From NCBI RefSeq assembly GCF_037911135.1, contig NZ_JBBLYU010000001.1:1550001-1614000 (forward strand): a stretch of 64,000 nucleotides of DNA, given 5' to 3'. How positions within the stretch are numbered: position 1 is the first letter of the stretch; every line of letters begins with the position of its first letter. This document shows, in pieces, positions 39,026 to 49,100 of this stretch. The position numbers were made by a program, and so were the translations under genes. The notes beneath the pieces were generated by a model. It had not been told where the DNA came from, made no database searches, and saw nothing but the letters and a program-made list of their open reading frames with translations. This DNA is from Phaeobacter sp. A36a-5a (GTDB lineage: Bacteria; Pseudomonadota; Alphaproteobacteria; Rhodobacterales; Rhodobacteraceae).

Positions 39026-40986
39026 TCGGCGGGCACTCCTTCACGCGGGGCGCGGCGCGCCCCTGCCGCAACGCGGAAACGACGGTCACTCAGGCTCAGC
39101 AGACCACCCAAGGCCATCAACAGGCAGCCACCCCAGATCCAGTTCGCCAGCGGTTTGATATAGGTCCGTACCGTCCAGCCACCATTGGCCTGCTGGTCGC
39201 CGATCACCACATAGAGATCGCGCAGGAACCGGTAGTCTATCGCCGCCTCGGTGGTCGGCATCCGCGACACCGGATACTCACGCTTCTCCGGGTTCAGCAG
39301 CGCCACGAACCGCCCTGCCCGGGTCACTTCGATATCCGCCATGGTGCTGAAATAATTCGGCCCCTGCACCCGGCGGACGGCCTGCAGCTCCAGCGTATAG
39401 GCGCCGACGTCGAAGGGCCGGTTCACCTCGGCCACGCGAATGTCTTCGTCCTGCCAGGCGGTCAGCCCGGCGATGGCAAAGATCGTGACCCCCAGACCGG
39501 CATGGGCCAGCGCCTTGCCCCAATCCGCACGCGGCAGGCGCAACAGACGCTGCCAGCGCCCGGTCGCGCTGCCCCGCAGCCAGAGGTCAGCAAAGGCGCC
39601 AACCACGATCCACACCCCGAGGAACAGCCCGATTGGCCCCAGGCCGGACCGGCCGGTCTGCATCGCCCAGGCCAGCACGCCAAACGCCAGCGCCAGCGCA
39701 AAGACAAAACGCAGCCGCCAGGCCGTGCGCGCCAGAAGGCCGCGTTTCCACGGCAGCATCGCACCCACCGGCAGGATCGCGCCGAGCACCACCATGAAGG
39801 GGGTGAAGGCTGCGTTGAAGAACGGCGGACCCACACTCAGCTTGCGATCAAAGGCCATCTCCGCCACCACCGGCCAGAGCGTGCCGAAGAAGACGACAAA
39901 ACAGCTCACCGCCAGCAGGATGTTATTGGCCACCAGCGCGGTCTCGCGGCTGACGAGGCCAAAGACCCCCTTGGCCTGCATCGCCTGCGCACGCAGCGCA
40001 AACAGCAGCAGCGCGCCACCGGTGAAAATCGCCAGAATATAGAGGATGAACACCCCGCGCTCCGGGTCGCTGGCAAAGGCATGGACCGAGGTCAGCAGGC
40101 CGGATCGCACGATAAACGTGCCAATCAGCGAAAAGCCAAAGGCAAGAATCGCCAGCAGGATGGTCCAGCTTTTCAGGGCTTCGCGCTTTTCCACCACGAT
40201 GGCGGAATGCAGCAGCGCTGCCGCCAGCAGCCAGGGCATGAAGGAGGCATTTTCCACCGGATCCCAGAACCAGAAGCCGCCCCAGCCCAGCTCGTAATAG
40301 GCCCACCAGGACCCCAGCGCGATACCGATGGTGAGAAAGATCCAGGCCGCCAAGGTCCAGGGCCTGACCCAGCGCCCCCACGCGGCGTCAATCCGCCCCT
40401 CGATCAGCGCCGCCACGGCAAAGGAAAACGCCATGCTCAGGCCGACATAGCCGAGGTAGAGGAACGGCGGATGAAAGGCGAGACCAGGGTCCTGCAACAA
40501 GGGGTTCAGCCCCTGCCCGTCAAACGGCGGCACCGCAAGGCGCAGGAACGGGTTTGAGGTAAACAGGATGAAGGCAAAGAACGCCACGCCAATCGCCGCC
40601 TGTACTGACAGCACCCGGGCCTTCAGCGTTGGCGGCAGGCCATTGCCAAAGACCGAGGCCACGGCGCCAAACAGGCTGACAATCAGCACCCAGAGCAGCA
40701 TCGACCCTTCGTGATTGCCCCAGGTGCCGGAGATTTTGTAAAGCATCGGCTTGGCGGAATGGCTGTTCAGCGCCACCAGCCGCAGCGAGAAATCCGACGT
40801 GATAAAGGCCCACATCAACGCCCCAAAGGAAAAGGCGGTAAAGAAGAACTGCGCCTGCGCCGCAGGCTCGGCCACCGACATCCAGCCGGGCCAGCGGAAA
40901 TGGGCGCCAACCAAGGGCACCACCATCTGCACGGTGGCAATCACAAAGGCAAGGATGAGGGCGAAGTGACCGAGTTCTGTAATCAT
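39022..40986 (-). CDS. ccmF: Haem lyase CcmF
   Basis: A 654-residue inner-membrane protein with around fifteen helices. The WWD domain is clear (WAYYELGWGGFWFWDPVEN, about residues 235-253), flanked by conserved His residues that bind haem; it transfers haem from CcmE to apocytochrome c. Upstream by about 107 bases is the GTA holin gene; downstream ccmH overlaps. Confidence 0.96.
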   Translation of the reverse strand: MITELGHFALILAFVIATVQMVVPLVGAHFRWPGWMSVAEPAAQAQFFFTAFSFGALMWAFITSDFSLRLVALNSHSAKPMLYKISGTWGNHEGSMLLWVLIVSLFGAVASVFGNGLPPTLKARVLSVQAAIGVAFFAFILFTSNPFLRLAVPPFDGQGLNPLLQDPGLAFHPPFLYLGYVGLSMAFSFAVAALIEGRIDAAWGRWVRPWTLAAWIFLTIGIALGSWWAYYELGWGGFWFWDPVENASFMPWLLAAALLHSAIVVEKREALKSWTILLAILAFGFSLIGTFIVRSGLLTSVHAFASDPERGVFILYILAIFTGGALLLFALRAQAMQAKGVFGLVSRETALVANNILLAVSCFVVFFGTLWPVVAEMAFDRKLSVGPPFFNAAFTPFMVVLGAILPVGAMLPWKRGLLARTAWRLRFVFALALAFGVLAWAMQTGRSGLGPIGLFLGVWIVVGAFADLWLRGSATGRWQRLLRLPRADWGKALAHAGLGVTIFAIAGLTAWQDEDIRVAEVNRPFDVGAYTLELQAVRRVQGPNYFSTMADIEVTRAGRFVALLNPEKREYPVSRMPTTEAAIDYRFLRDLYVVIGDQQANGGWTVRTYIKPLANWIWGGCLLMALGGLLSLSDRRFRVAAGARRAPREGVPAE

Positions 40987-41093
40987 AGCCTATCTATAGG
41001 GCGATCCGGCAAGGTCGCCAATCGCAATCGGCGCGTCCTCACGCCGCAGTGTGCGCTGTTCTGAGGGCACAGGCATCGCGTACACCACCCCTG

Positions 41094-41702
41094 TCACCTG
41101 GCTGCTCGGGAGAGGGCCATCCAGTCCTCCAGCGCTGGATTTTCAACGAGATCATAATCACTTGCGTCGACATCACCATGCAGCACCGGTGAGTTTGCCG
41201 ATGCCGGGGCCTGAGGGTCAGCGCGGCGCAGCGCGTCGATCCGGGCGACATTCGCCGCGACCGCTGGAACCTGCGCGAGGCTTTCGGCGATCTCGCGCTG
41301 GAACCCCTGGCTCTTGAGCTGCTGGCGTGCCCCGAAATAGAAGGAGACAATCACCCCCAGCAACCACCACAGCGGCTCCGGGACCAGCGCCAGTCCCTGC
41401 ATTCGGGCCGCAAACCACACGGGATCCACCATCGCCGAGCCGAGCAGCGCCAGCGTCGAGAGCGCCAGCAAGGGCCGCGGCAGCCGGTTCAGCCCGTCCA
41501 TCCAGCGATCGAACCAGCCTCTGGGCGCGCCGCCGCCGCCACGGGCAAATTCCGCCGCCAGCTGGGCCAGCGCATCTGCGCGGCGCGCCTGATCCCGCTC
41601 CGCACCGGCTTCGGCGTTCTCGCGAAACACCTCCAGCGTTTCGACAACGACATTCCGCTCCCGGCCGAACAGGCCCCGCAGCACATCCGCAATCAGCCCC
41701 AT
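41094..41702 (-). CDS. GTA-associated 3-TM holin
   Basis: A 202-residue protein like the three-transmembrane holins that release gene transfer agents in Rhodobacterales. An N-terminal amphipathic/charged region (LFGRERNVVVETLEVFRENAEAG-like, 11-33) precedes hydrophobic segments at about 76-95 and 105-125. Its start overlaps the endolysin stop by ten bases, so the two form a coupled lysis cassette. In R. capsulatus the homologous pair lies outside the structural GTA cluster and is needed for release of particles; here it lies between ccmE and ccmF. Confidence 0.85.
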   Translation of the reverse strand: MGLIADVLRGLFGRERNVVVETLEVFRENAEAGAERDQARRADALAQLAAEFARGGGGAPRGWFDRWMDGLNRLPRPLLALSTLALLGSAMVDPVWFAARMQGLALVPEPLWWLLGVIVSFYFGARQQLKSQGFQREIAESLAQVPAVAANVARIDALRRADPQAPASANSPVLHGDVDASDYDLVENPALEDWMALSRAAR

Positions 41703-42304
41703 GTCGCCACCCGTGCCTGAAATTCTGCCGGGCTGAGGTGATATTGCGGCGAGATGAAGCTTTCGGCCCGCAGGATCCAGCCACCCTTGCCGCCCTTGCG
41801 GGTTCGGGCATATTTGCGGCTGGCCGGACGCCGGTCGGCAATGCGAAAGTAATAGTTCCGCCGGGCCACGCCATAGGCGTCCCGCAGCGCAACGCGGCCG
41901 ATCTTGGCCGCCGCGCGGGCCGCCGTGGCGGTCTGCGGGCCGATCCGCCCATCCACTGCCAGCTCATAGCCCATCTGCACCAGCAGGCGCTGCAAAATCC
42001 GCACCGCATTGGCGCCGGCATTTACATACATGTCAAAGACCGAGGGCTGAAGCACCTCCGGCAGCGCCGCAATCCGGGGCCGGTCGAAGTAATGCCGGAT
42101 GTAGAGATCCACCGCCTGCGCCTCGCTGACAGCCGCGACATCCGCCTTGTCGATGTCACCATCGCCGGTCAGATCCATGCCGAGGCGCTGGAGCGTGCCG
42201 AGGGTCACACCGTGTTTGGTGGCGCCGCCGGGATCATCCGGGTCGTCCACATAGCCGCCTTCGCGGGCAATGATTTCCTGAGCGATGGCTTTGATGTCCT
42301 GCAT
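41693..42304 (-). CDS. GTA-associated endolysin (GH108 peptidoglycan hydrolase)
   Basis: A 203-residue muramidase-like enzyme. The catalytic Glu15 is in REGGYVDDPDDPGGATKHGVT (14-34), the GH108 signature; a C-terminal peptidoglycan-binding part (about 105-180, DGRIGPQTATAARAA) follows. There is no signal peptide, so it relies on the adjacent holin for access to the wall. The first 35 residues and gene order match GTA lysis enzymes of Rhodobacterales. Two competing hairpins lie between this gene and ccmE upstream. Confidence 0.88.
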   Translation of the reverse strand: MQDIKAIAQEIIAREGGYVDDPDDPGGATKHGVTLGTLQRLGMDLTGDGDIDKADVAAVSEAQAVDLYIRHYFDRPRIAALPEVLQPSVFDMYVNAGANAVRILQRLLVQMGYELAVDGRIGPQTATAARAAAKIGRVALRDAYGVARRNYYFRIADRRPASRKYARTRKGGKGGWILRAESFISPQYHLSPAEFQARVATWG

Positions 42305-42374
42305 GGGTCAGTCCCTTTGATTGGTTCGGGACACCAGCATGACAATGAAAAATGAGCGCACCCGGACCTCGGCG

Positions 42375-42418
42375 CGCGCTCGGATCGCAACACCCGATCC
42401 GAGCGCGTGATCGGGTGT
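42375..42418 (-). promoter_or_regulatory. Two mutually exclusive hairpins upstream of the GTA lysis pair
   Basis: A perfect 13-bp inverted repeat (42375-42387 with 42395-42407, 7-base loop) overlaps a perfect 10-bp inverted repeat (42390-42399 with 42409-42418). Only one can form at a time. In the direction of transcription from ccmE, the 10-bp hairpin comes first. Neither is followed by a T run, so a simple intrinsic terminator is unlikely. Confidence 0.6.
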
Positions 42419-42434
42419 CAAGACAACTGGAGGA

Positions 42435-42878
42435 TCAGCTCTCCGGGGCCTGATACACGCCTTGTTCCTTTAGCGCGTCCATGACCTCTTTCGGCATATA
42501 GGTCTCATCATGTTTGGCAAGTATTTCAGAGGCTTCAAACACGCCATTGATGTAGCGTCCGGTGCCGACCATACCCTGGTTCTCAGAGAACAGATCCGGC
42601 AGCACACCGGTATAGGTGACCGGGACCGAGGCGCCGCCATCCGTCACCACAAAGCGCAGGGTCTCGCCCTGACCACGCACGATGCTGCCCTCCTCGACCA
42701 GCCCGCCGATGCGAAAGACCTCGCTTGCCTCCGGTGGCGCCGCAATCACCTGGCTGGGCGAGCGGAAGAAATTGATGCCGTCGCGCATGGCGTAGCCAAT
42801 CAACGCCGTCGCCACCACCAGCGCCACAGTTGTGAGCGCGATGATCTGGATACGGCGTTGTTTCTTCAGTGACTTCAT
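42435..42878 (-). CDS. ccmE: Cytochrome c maturation protein CcmE (haem chaperone)
   Basis: A 147-residue periplasmic OB-fold haem chaperone anchored by one N-terminal helix (about 10-30). The covalent haem ligand is His123 within HDETY (Tyr127 is the axial residue). It passes haem to CcmF. It is 51 bases downstream of argC and separated from ccmF by the GTA lysis cassette. Confidence 0.95.
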   Translation of the reverse strand: MKSLKKQRRIQIIALTTVALVVATALIGYAMRDGINFFRSPSQVIAAPPEASEVFRIGGLVEEGSIVRGQGETLRFVVTDGGASVPVTYTGVLPDLFSENQGMVGTGRYINGVFEASEILAKHDETYMPKEVMDALKEQGVYQAPES

Positions 42879-42929
42879 CGGAGCCTCTTGGGTGCGGTCC
42901 GGCGCCGGAGGGCGCCAGACAATCGGGTA

Positions 42930-43958
42930 TCAGGGGAACAGCGGCGCCATCATCAGCCCCGTGGTTTCCTCTTCACCTAACATCAGGTTGGCGTTCTGCA
43001 AGGCTTGCCCGCTGCTACCTTTTGTCAGGTTATCAAGTGCCGCAACGATGATGGCGCGGCCTTCGATGCGGTCTGCAGCGACCCCGATGTGGCAGAAGTT
43101 GGAGCCACGGACATGCCGCGTGGAGGGCGCCTCACCAAAGGGCAGCAGCTCGATGAAGGGCTCATCCGCATAAGCGCTGGCAAAGGTCTGATGGATCGTC
43201 TGCGCGTCTCCTTTGACATAGACGGTGGCCAGAATGCCGCGGTTGGCCGGCACCAGATGCGGGGTGAACTGCACCTTGACCGGGCGGCCTGCGATCTTGG
43301 AAAACTCCTGGTCAAACTCGCCCAGATGGCGGTGCGTGCCACCGATGGCATAGCCGTGGTACCCTTCGCTCAGCTCGGCGTGCAGCAGGTTTTCCTTCAG
43401 GCTGCGGCCAGCGCCGGAAACGGCGCATTTCAGGTCCAGAATGATGTCATCGAGATCAATCACCCCGGCCGCGATCAGCGGGCGCAGCGCGAACTGGCCA
43501 GTGGCCGCATTACAGCCAGTGCCGGCCACCAGCCGCGCGGATCTGATTCCCTCGCGGTAGAATTCGGTCAGGCCATAGACCGCCTCTTTCTGCTGCGCCA
43601 GCGCGGCATGGGGGTTGCCGTACCATTTTTCATATTCCGCAGGATCGCGCAGCCGGAAATCCGCCGACAGATCCACGATCTTCAGATCCTGCGGCAGGGC
43701 GGCAATCACGTCCTGGCTGGTCTTATGCGGCAGCGCGCAGAAACACAGGTCGATGCCCGCAAAGTCGATTTCGTCAATCTTGCAGAGCACCGGCAGATCC
43801 ATATGGCGCAGATGCGGGAACACCTCGGCCATGGTCATGCCTGCCTTGCGGTCGGCAGAGAGGGCGACAATTTCGATCATGGGGTGCTGATCAATCAGCC
43901 GCACCAGTTCAGCGCCGGTGTAACCGGAGGCGCCCAGAATAGCTACTTTATGGGTCAT
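42930..43958 (-). CDS. argC: N-acetyl-gamma-glutamyl-phosphate reductase
   Basis: A 342-residue NADPH enzyme of arginine synthesis. The Rossmann motif [10 protein letters not shown] (9-18) and the catalytic Cys149 in AGTGCNAATG are present. Two ATGs (43961 and 43958) follow AGAGG; I took 43958 for better spacing, and a longer open frame to 44054 is not homologous. It heads the argC-ccmE run. Confidence 0.96.
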   Translation of the reverse strand: MTHKVAILGASGYTGAELVRLIDQHPMIEIVALSADRKAGMTMAEVFPHLRHMDLPVLCKIDEIDFAGIDLCFCALPHKTSQDVIAALPQDLKIVDLSADFRLRDPAEYEKWYGNPHAALAQQKEAVYGLTEFYREGIRSARLVAGTGCNAATGQFALRPLIAAGVIDLDDIILDLKCAVSGAGRSLKENLLHAELSEGYHGYAIGGTHRHLGEFDQEFSKIAGRPVKVQFTPHLVPANRGILATVYVKGDAQTIHQTFASAYADEPFIELLPFGEAPSTRHVRGSNFCHIGVAADRIEGRAIIVAALDNLTKGSSGQALQNANLMLGEEETTGLMMAPLFP

Positions 43959-44085
43959 CATGGACCTCTTTGAAACGAGGGAAGAACGAGATGCCGCGTC
44001 GAGATTGCGGCAGTGATAGCAAAGACGGTGGTGACCAGAGTTGCGGCAGATCAAACAATCGCCGAAATCCGCTCACCGGCGCGGC

Positions 44086-44895
44086 TCAGGCCGCCTGAAA
44101 GATCATCTCTCGTCGCAAGAACTGCGTGGCGCGATCGCTGACGCGGCTCGGCACACCGGTGGTGTAGAACCCGCCCTGCCCCGAGCCCATCATATGGGGA
44201 TGACGCTCCAGATAGTCGGCAAGGCTCTCGGCCACCAGTTTGCCCTGGCTGAACACCTGAACCCCGTCGCCCAGAGCCGCCTGAAAGATATCTTCCATCA
44301 GCGGGTAATGGGTGCAGCCAAGGATCGCCGCCTGCGGCTGTGGCATCTTGCGCTTCAGCGCATCGACATGGCTGCGCACCAGCGCCTCGGCAAGGATCAT
44401 GTCGCCGTCTTCGATGGCATCCACAACACCACCGCAGGCCTGCGCCTCGACATCGACGCCGATGGCGCGGAACGCTAGTTCACGCTGGAACGCGCGGCTG
44501 GAGACGGTGGCGGGCGTTGCAAACAGCGCGACATGTTTCACCGCAACTTCGCGCGGCGGCGAATTGTCGCCCCACTGCCGCTCGGTCAGCGCTTCGATGA
44601 GAGGGACAAACACACCCAGCACGCGCTTGCCCTCGGGCAGCCCGCCTTCCTGCATCCGGCGCAGCGCCGCCGCCGAGGCGGTGTTGCAGGCCAGAATGAC
44701 CAGATCGCAGCCCTTCGACCACATGTCTTCAACTGCGGCCTTGGTCAGCTGGTAAATGTCTTCGGCATCGCGCACGCCATAGGGCGCATGGGCGCTGTCC
44801 GCGTAGTAGAGGAAGTCCACATCCGGCAGCCGCTCCTGCGCGGCATTCAGAACCGTCAGCCCGCCAAGGCCGGAATCAAAGATACCTACAGCCAT
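44086..44895 (-). CDS. murI: Glutamate racemase
   Basis: A 269-residue cofactor-independent racemase making D-glutamate for peptidoglycan. FDSGLGG (6-12), first catalytic Cys70 (LACNTASA) and second Cys194 with His196 (LGCTHYP) are intact. It follows the acyltransferase by 20 bases and is likely cotranscribed. Confidence 0.96.
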   Translation of the reverse strand: MAVGIFDSGLGGLTVLNAAQERLPDVDFLYYADSAHAPYGVRDAEDIYQLTKAAVEDMWSKGCDLVILACNTASAAALRRMQEGGLPEGKRVLGVFVPLIEALTERQWGDNSPPREVAVKHVALFATPATVSSRAFQRELAFRAIGVDVEAQACGGVVDAIEDGDMILAEALVRSHVDALKRKMPQPQAAILGCTHYPLMEDIFQAALGDGVQVFSQGKLVAESLADYLERHPHMMGSGQGGFYTTGVPSRVSDRATQFLRREMIFQAA

Positions 44896-44915
44896 CTGTC
44901 TCTCTCGCTCACCGC

Positions 44916-45866
44916 TCAGGCGCGGTGTTTCTCCTCAAACTCATACCCATAGTCATAGGATTTGAGTGGTTTCGGAGACAGCTCATACGTGGCTTTGCGC
45001 AGGAAATCCATCATTGCTTTTGCGTCACCTGCCAGCGGATCGAGGATCTCGCGCCCGATCGGGCTGCCGATGGCGACCCGGACCGGCGTATCCACCCGTT
45101 TGCGAAACTCCTTGATCAACAGGCCCATACGCAGAGTCGGGTGGACATGGCTGGCGATCTGGAACAGCCGGGAGGTATGCCCGTCGAAGTAGATCGGCAC
45201 CACAACCGCGCGAGATTTGGCGATCATCCGCGCAGTAAAGCCACGCCAGACCGGATCCATCGGCGGCACCATCGGCCGCAGAAAGGGCCGCGCGGCGGTG
45301 GACACTGTGCCGCCCGGAAAGATGCCGATCGCGCCGCCCTGACCCAGATAGTCCAGTGCGGTCTTGCGGGTCTCCAGATTGGTCTTCAGTGCCGCCTTGG
45401 TTTCGGCAAAATCAATCGGCAGGATAACGCGGGACAGATCGTCGGCCTTGCGAAACACCTGATGCGCCAGAATGCGGAAATCGCCCCGCGCCTCGGACAG
45501 GATATGCCCCAGCATCAGACCATCCAGAATACCGTAGGGATGATTGGCGATCACCACCACCGGCTGATCCTTCGGGATATTGGCAAGCGTGCCTCCCAGC
45601 AGCTCCAGCTGCAGCCCGTAGCGGTCGCGCATGACAGTCCAGAAGCTCTGCCCGGCGGCGACATCCGCCTCATAGCCTTCGGCACGTTTGATCAGCTGTA
45701 GCCGCCCGGTGGCATTCTCCATCACCCGGATCATCGCCCGTCCCGGCCGGGTCTGGGCGGAATGCGCATAAGAGAGATCTCGTGCGCTGCGCATCGCCTC
45801 ACGTCGTGATCCAGTGTCTCTGGCATAGCTGTTCATGTTGCCGGGCGTGCTGCGGATGGACGACAT
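44916..45866 (-). CDS. Lysophospholipid acyltransferase family protein
   Basis: A 316-residue PlsC-fold acyltransferase. The acceptor motif is [10 protein letters not shown] (about residues 106-115), with five rather than four residues between His and Asp, as in the ornithine-lipid/hemolysin-type subgroup; GIFPGGTVS (about 180-188) is block III. It may acylate lyso-aminolipids, which are common in roseobacters, or lysophosphatidate. ATG at 45866 chosen; an in-frame start at 45908 adds 14 residues. Confidence 0.85.
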   Translation of the reverse strand: MSSIRSTPGNMNSYARDTGSRREAMRSARDLSYAHSAQTRPGRAMIRVMENATGRLQLIKRAEGYEADVAAGQSFWTVMRDRYGLQLELLGGTLANIPKDQPVVVIANHPYGILDGLMLGHILSEARGDFRILAHQVFRKADDLSRVILPIDFAETKAALKTNLETRKTALDYLGQGGAIGIFPGGTVSTAARPFLRPMVPPMDPVWRGFTARMIAKSRAVVVPIYFDGHTSRLFQIASHVHPTLRMGLLIKEFRKRVDTPVRVAIGSPIGREILDPLAGDAKAMMDFLRKATYELSPKPLKSYDYGYEFEEKHRA

Positions 45867-46027
45867 AGCGAGCCTCGTGGTCTCAGTCTCTGGTTTACGC
45901 AGGGGCAACCAGCCCCCCGCTCAGGCTATAGGGCCTGCGCCCCGGTCTACACAACCAGGGTAACGGCGATGCGACAGCGGGTTGGCAATCTGTGTCTTTC
46001 CGGTTCCAGATCCCCCGGATCAACGAC

Positions 46028-46061
46028 AAAGGGCGCCCCCGATCCGACCGGTGACGCCCTT
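46028..46061 (-). terminator. Probable terminator of the IorAB gene
   Basis: On the minus strand AAGGGCG and CGCCCTT bracket a GC-rich loop and are followed by TTTGTCGTTG, about 57 bases after the stop. Confidence 0.55.
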
Positions 46062-46117
46062 CCGAAGTGGTCTGGCCTAACTGGCTCGGCCAGAACGACC
46101 GCCAGCAACGGCCCGCG

Positions 46118-49100
46118 TTATTCCGCGGCCGTCTTCAACTCGCTGCCGCCCTGACGCAATGCGGCCAGCAGTTCCTCGCGGCGTTTGGCGGCCTTGGTCT
46201 CGTTGGCCTGTTTCACCGGACCAAAGCCGCGGATTTCCAGCGGCAATTCCGCCAGCGCAATCAGCGGCGCCATGATCTCATGCGATGCCTTGGGCAGCCA
46301 TTCCTTCATGTCGGCCTCATACTGGCTGATCAGCGCCCGCTCCATCTTGCGCTCGGCGGTATAGCCAAACACATCCAGCGGCGTGCCACGCAGGCCTTTG
46401 AACTTTGCCAACAGCCGCAGCCAGCGTTCCAGACCCGGACCAAACTTGCGCTTTTTCGGGCGCCCGTTGGGATCGGTGCCAGTCAGCATCGGCGGCGCGA
46501 GGTTGTAGGAGATCTTCAGATCGCCCTCGAACTCGGCCTCGGCTTTCTCACGGCTCGACAGCAACAGCCGCGCCACCTCATATTCATCCTTGTAGGACAA
46601 CAGTTTGTGGTAGCCCTTGGCCACAGCTTCCTTCAGCGCCTTGTCAGAAATGCCGTCCAGCATCCTGCCATAGCGCTTGGCCAGCCGCGGCCCCTGATAA
46701 TCGACCAGCTGGGCACTGCGGAAGGCGATCTGATCCTCCAATGTCTTGGGCAGTTCGACCACATTGGGGGCAATCAGCTTCTGCACCTCCTGCGGATATA
46801 GCACCGCCCAGCGACCGATATCAAAGGCGCGCAGATTGCGCTCAACCGCAGCCCCATTGAGGGTGATCGCCTCGCGAATGGCCTCCAGGCTGATCGGCAG
46901 CAGACCGCGCTGCCAGGCGGCGCCAAAGATCATCATGTTGGAGAAGATCGAGTCGCCCATGCTGGCGCGCGCCAGTTCGGAGGCGTCAAAAAGATCCAGA
47001 CGATCCCGCAGACGGGCCTCAAGCGCGACCTGAAGCCGATCACTCGGGATCTGGAAATCCGTGTCGCGGGTGAAATCACCGGTGATGATCTCATGGCTGT
47101 TCACCACCGCACCGCTCTTGCCGGTTTTCATCAACCCGATGGTTTTTGCCCCGGCAGACACAACCAGATCGCCGCCGATCAGCGCATCACATTCGCCAGT
47201 GGCCACGCGGATGGCGCTGATGTCTTCGGGTCTGTTGGCAATGCGGCAGTGGATATGCACCGCGCCGCCTTTCTGGGCGAGACCGGCCATCTCCATCATG
47301 CCAGCGCCCTTGCCATCAATCTGCGCGGCCTGCGCCAGCACGGCACCGATGGTGACAACGCCGGTGCCACCGACGCCGGTTATCACCACGTTGTGGGTGC
47401 CATTGATGCTCGGCAGCTCAGGTGTGGGCAGGTCCGGCAGGTCCAGTGCGGCGGTCGGCTCCTTGCGGATCTTTGCCCCTTCGATGGTCAGGAATGACGG
47501 GCAGAAGCCTTTGACGCAGCTGAAATCCTTGTTGCAGGACGATTGATCAATGGCGCGTTTGCGGCCCAGTTCGGTTTCCTTCGGCACGATGGAAACGCAG
47601 TTCGATTGCACCCCGCAGTCACCGCAGCCCTCGCAGACGTCGGAGTTGATGAACACGCGCATGTCGGGATCGGGGAACAGGCCCTTCTTGCGACGGCGGC
47701 GTTTTTCGGCGGCGCAGGTTTGAATGTAGATGATGGCGGAGACGCCTTCGACCTTCTCAAACTCCTTCTGTACCACCATCAGCTCCGCACGCTCATGCAT
47801 CCGCATACCTGCCGGGAACAGCTTGGCGTCAACGTCTTCCTTTTCGTCATAGACCACCGCGATGGTTTTCACGCCCATCGCCGTCAGCTCATGCGCGATC
47901 TGCTGGGCGGTCAGCCCGCCCTCGGCCTCTTGTCCGCCGGTCATGGCGACCGCGTCATTATAGAGGATCTTGAAGGTGATATTGGTGCCTTCGGCCAGCG
48001 CCGCGCGAATGGCCTGCACGCCGGAGTGGTTGTAGGTGCCGTCGCCAAGGTTCTGGAACACGTGCTTGCGGTTGGAGAACGGCGCCTCGCCGACCCAGTT
48101 CACGCCCTCGCCGCCCATATGGGTGAATCCAGTGGTCTCGCGGTCCATCCACTGCACCATGAAATGGCAGCCAATCCCGGCATAGGCGCGGGAGCCATCC
48201 GGCAGCTTGGTCGAGGAGTTATGCGGACAGCCCGAGCAGAAATAGGGCAGACGGGCAGCGATTTCCTCGGCGTTGTCGGCACGCTTCGCCTCATCCAGCG
48301 CCGAGAGACCAGCACGGATCGCCTCGGTCTCGCGGCCCTCTTCGATCAGGATCTGGCCGAGCTTTTCGGCAATCATGATCGGGTCGAGCGCATATTTCGT
48401 CGGGAACAGCTCGTCGCGGTGCATCCCGCCTGCGCCGCCCTTGTACCAGCCGTAGACGCGGCGGCCCTTGCGCTCGTCAAACAGGGCTTCCTTGATCTGG
48501 ATCTCGATCAGCTTGCGCTTTTCCTCGACCACAACGATCAGGTCCAGATCTTCGGCCCAGGCGTTGAACCCCTTCATGTCCAGAGGCCAGGTCTGGCCAA
48601 CCTTATAGGTTGTAATCCCCAGCCGTTCGGCCATGGTCTCGTCGATGTTGAGCAGCGACATCGCGTGGACCAGATCCAGCCAGTTCTTGCCCGCCGCGAC
48701 AAAGCCGATCTTGGCGCCCGGCTTGCCCCACATGCGCTTGTCCATCTTGTTGGCGTGGCTGAAAGCCTCCGCCGCAAAGCGCTTGTAGTCGATGATCCGG
48801 TTTTCCTGACGGAAACGATCATCATCCAGACGAATGTTCAGGCCATCGGCCGGCATGTCGAACTCCGGCGTGACCAGCTGCATGCGGTCCGGGTTGCCAT
48901 CGACGACCGATGTCACCTCGATCGTGTCCTTCATGGTTTTCAGACCAACCCACAGCCCCGAAAAGCGGCTGAGCGCAATGCCGTAGATCCCGTAATCAAG
49001 GATTTCCTGCACGCCAGCCGGGCTGACGATGGGCAGGTAACAATCCATCAGCGACCATTCCGACTGATGCAGCACGGTGGAGCTTTCGCCGGTGTGGTCA

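Noticed and set aside
39019-40557. Plus-strand open frame of 512 residues opposite ccmF
   Set aside because: Antisense shadow rich in Gln, Arg and His; ccmF is unambiguous.
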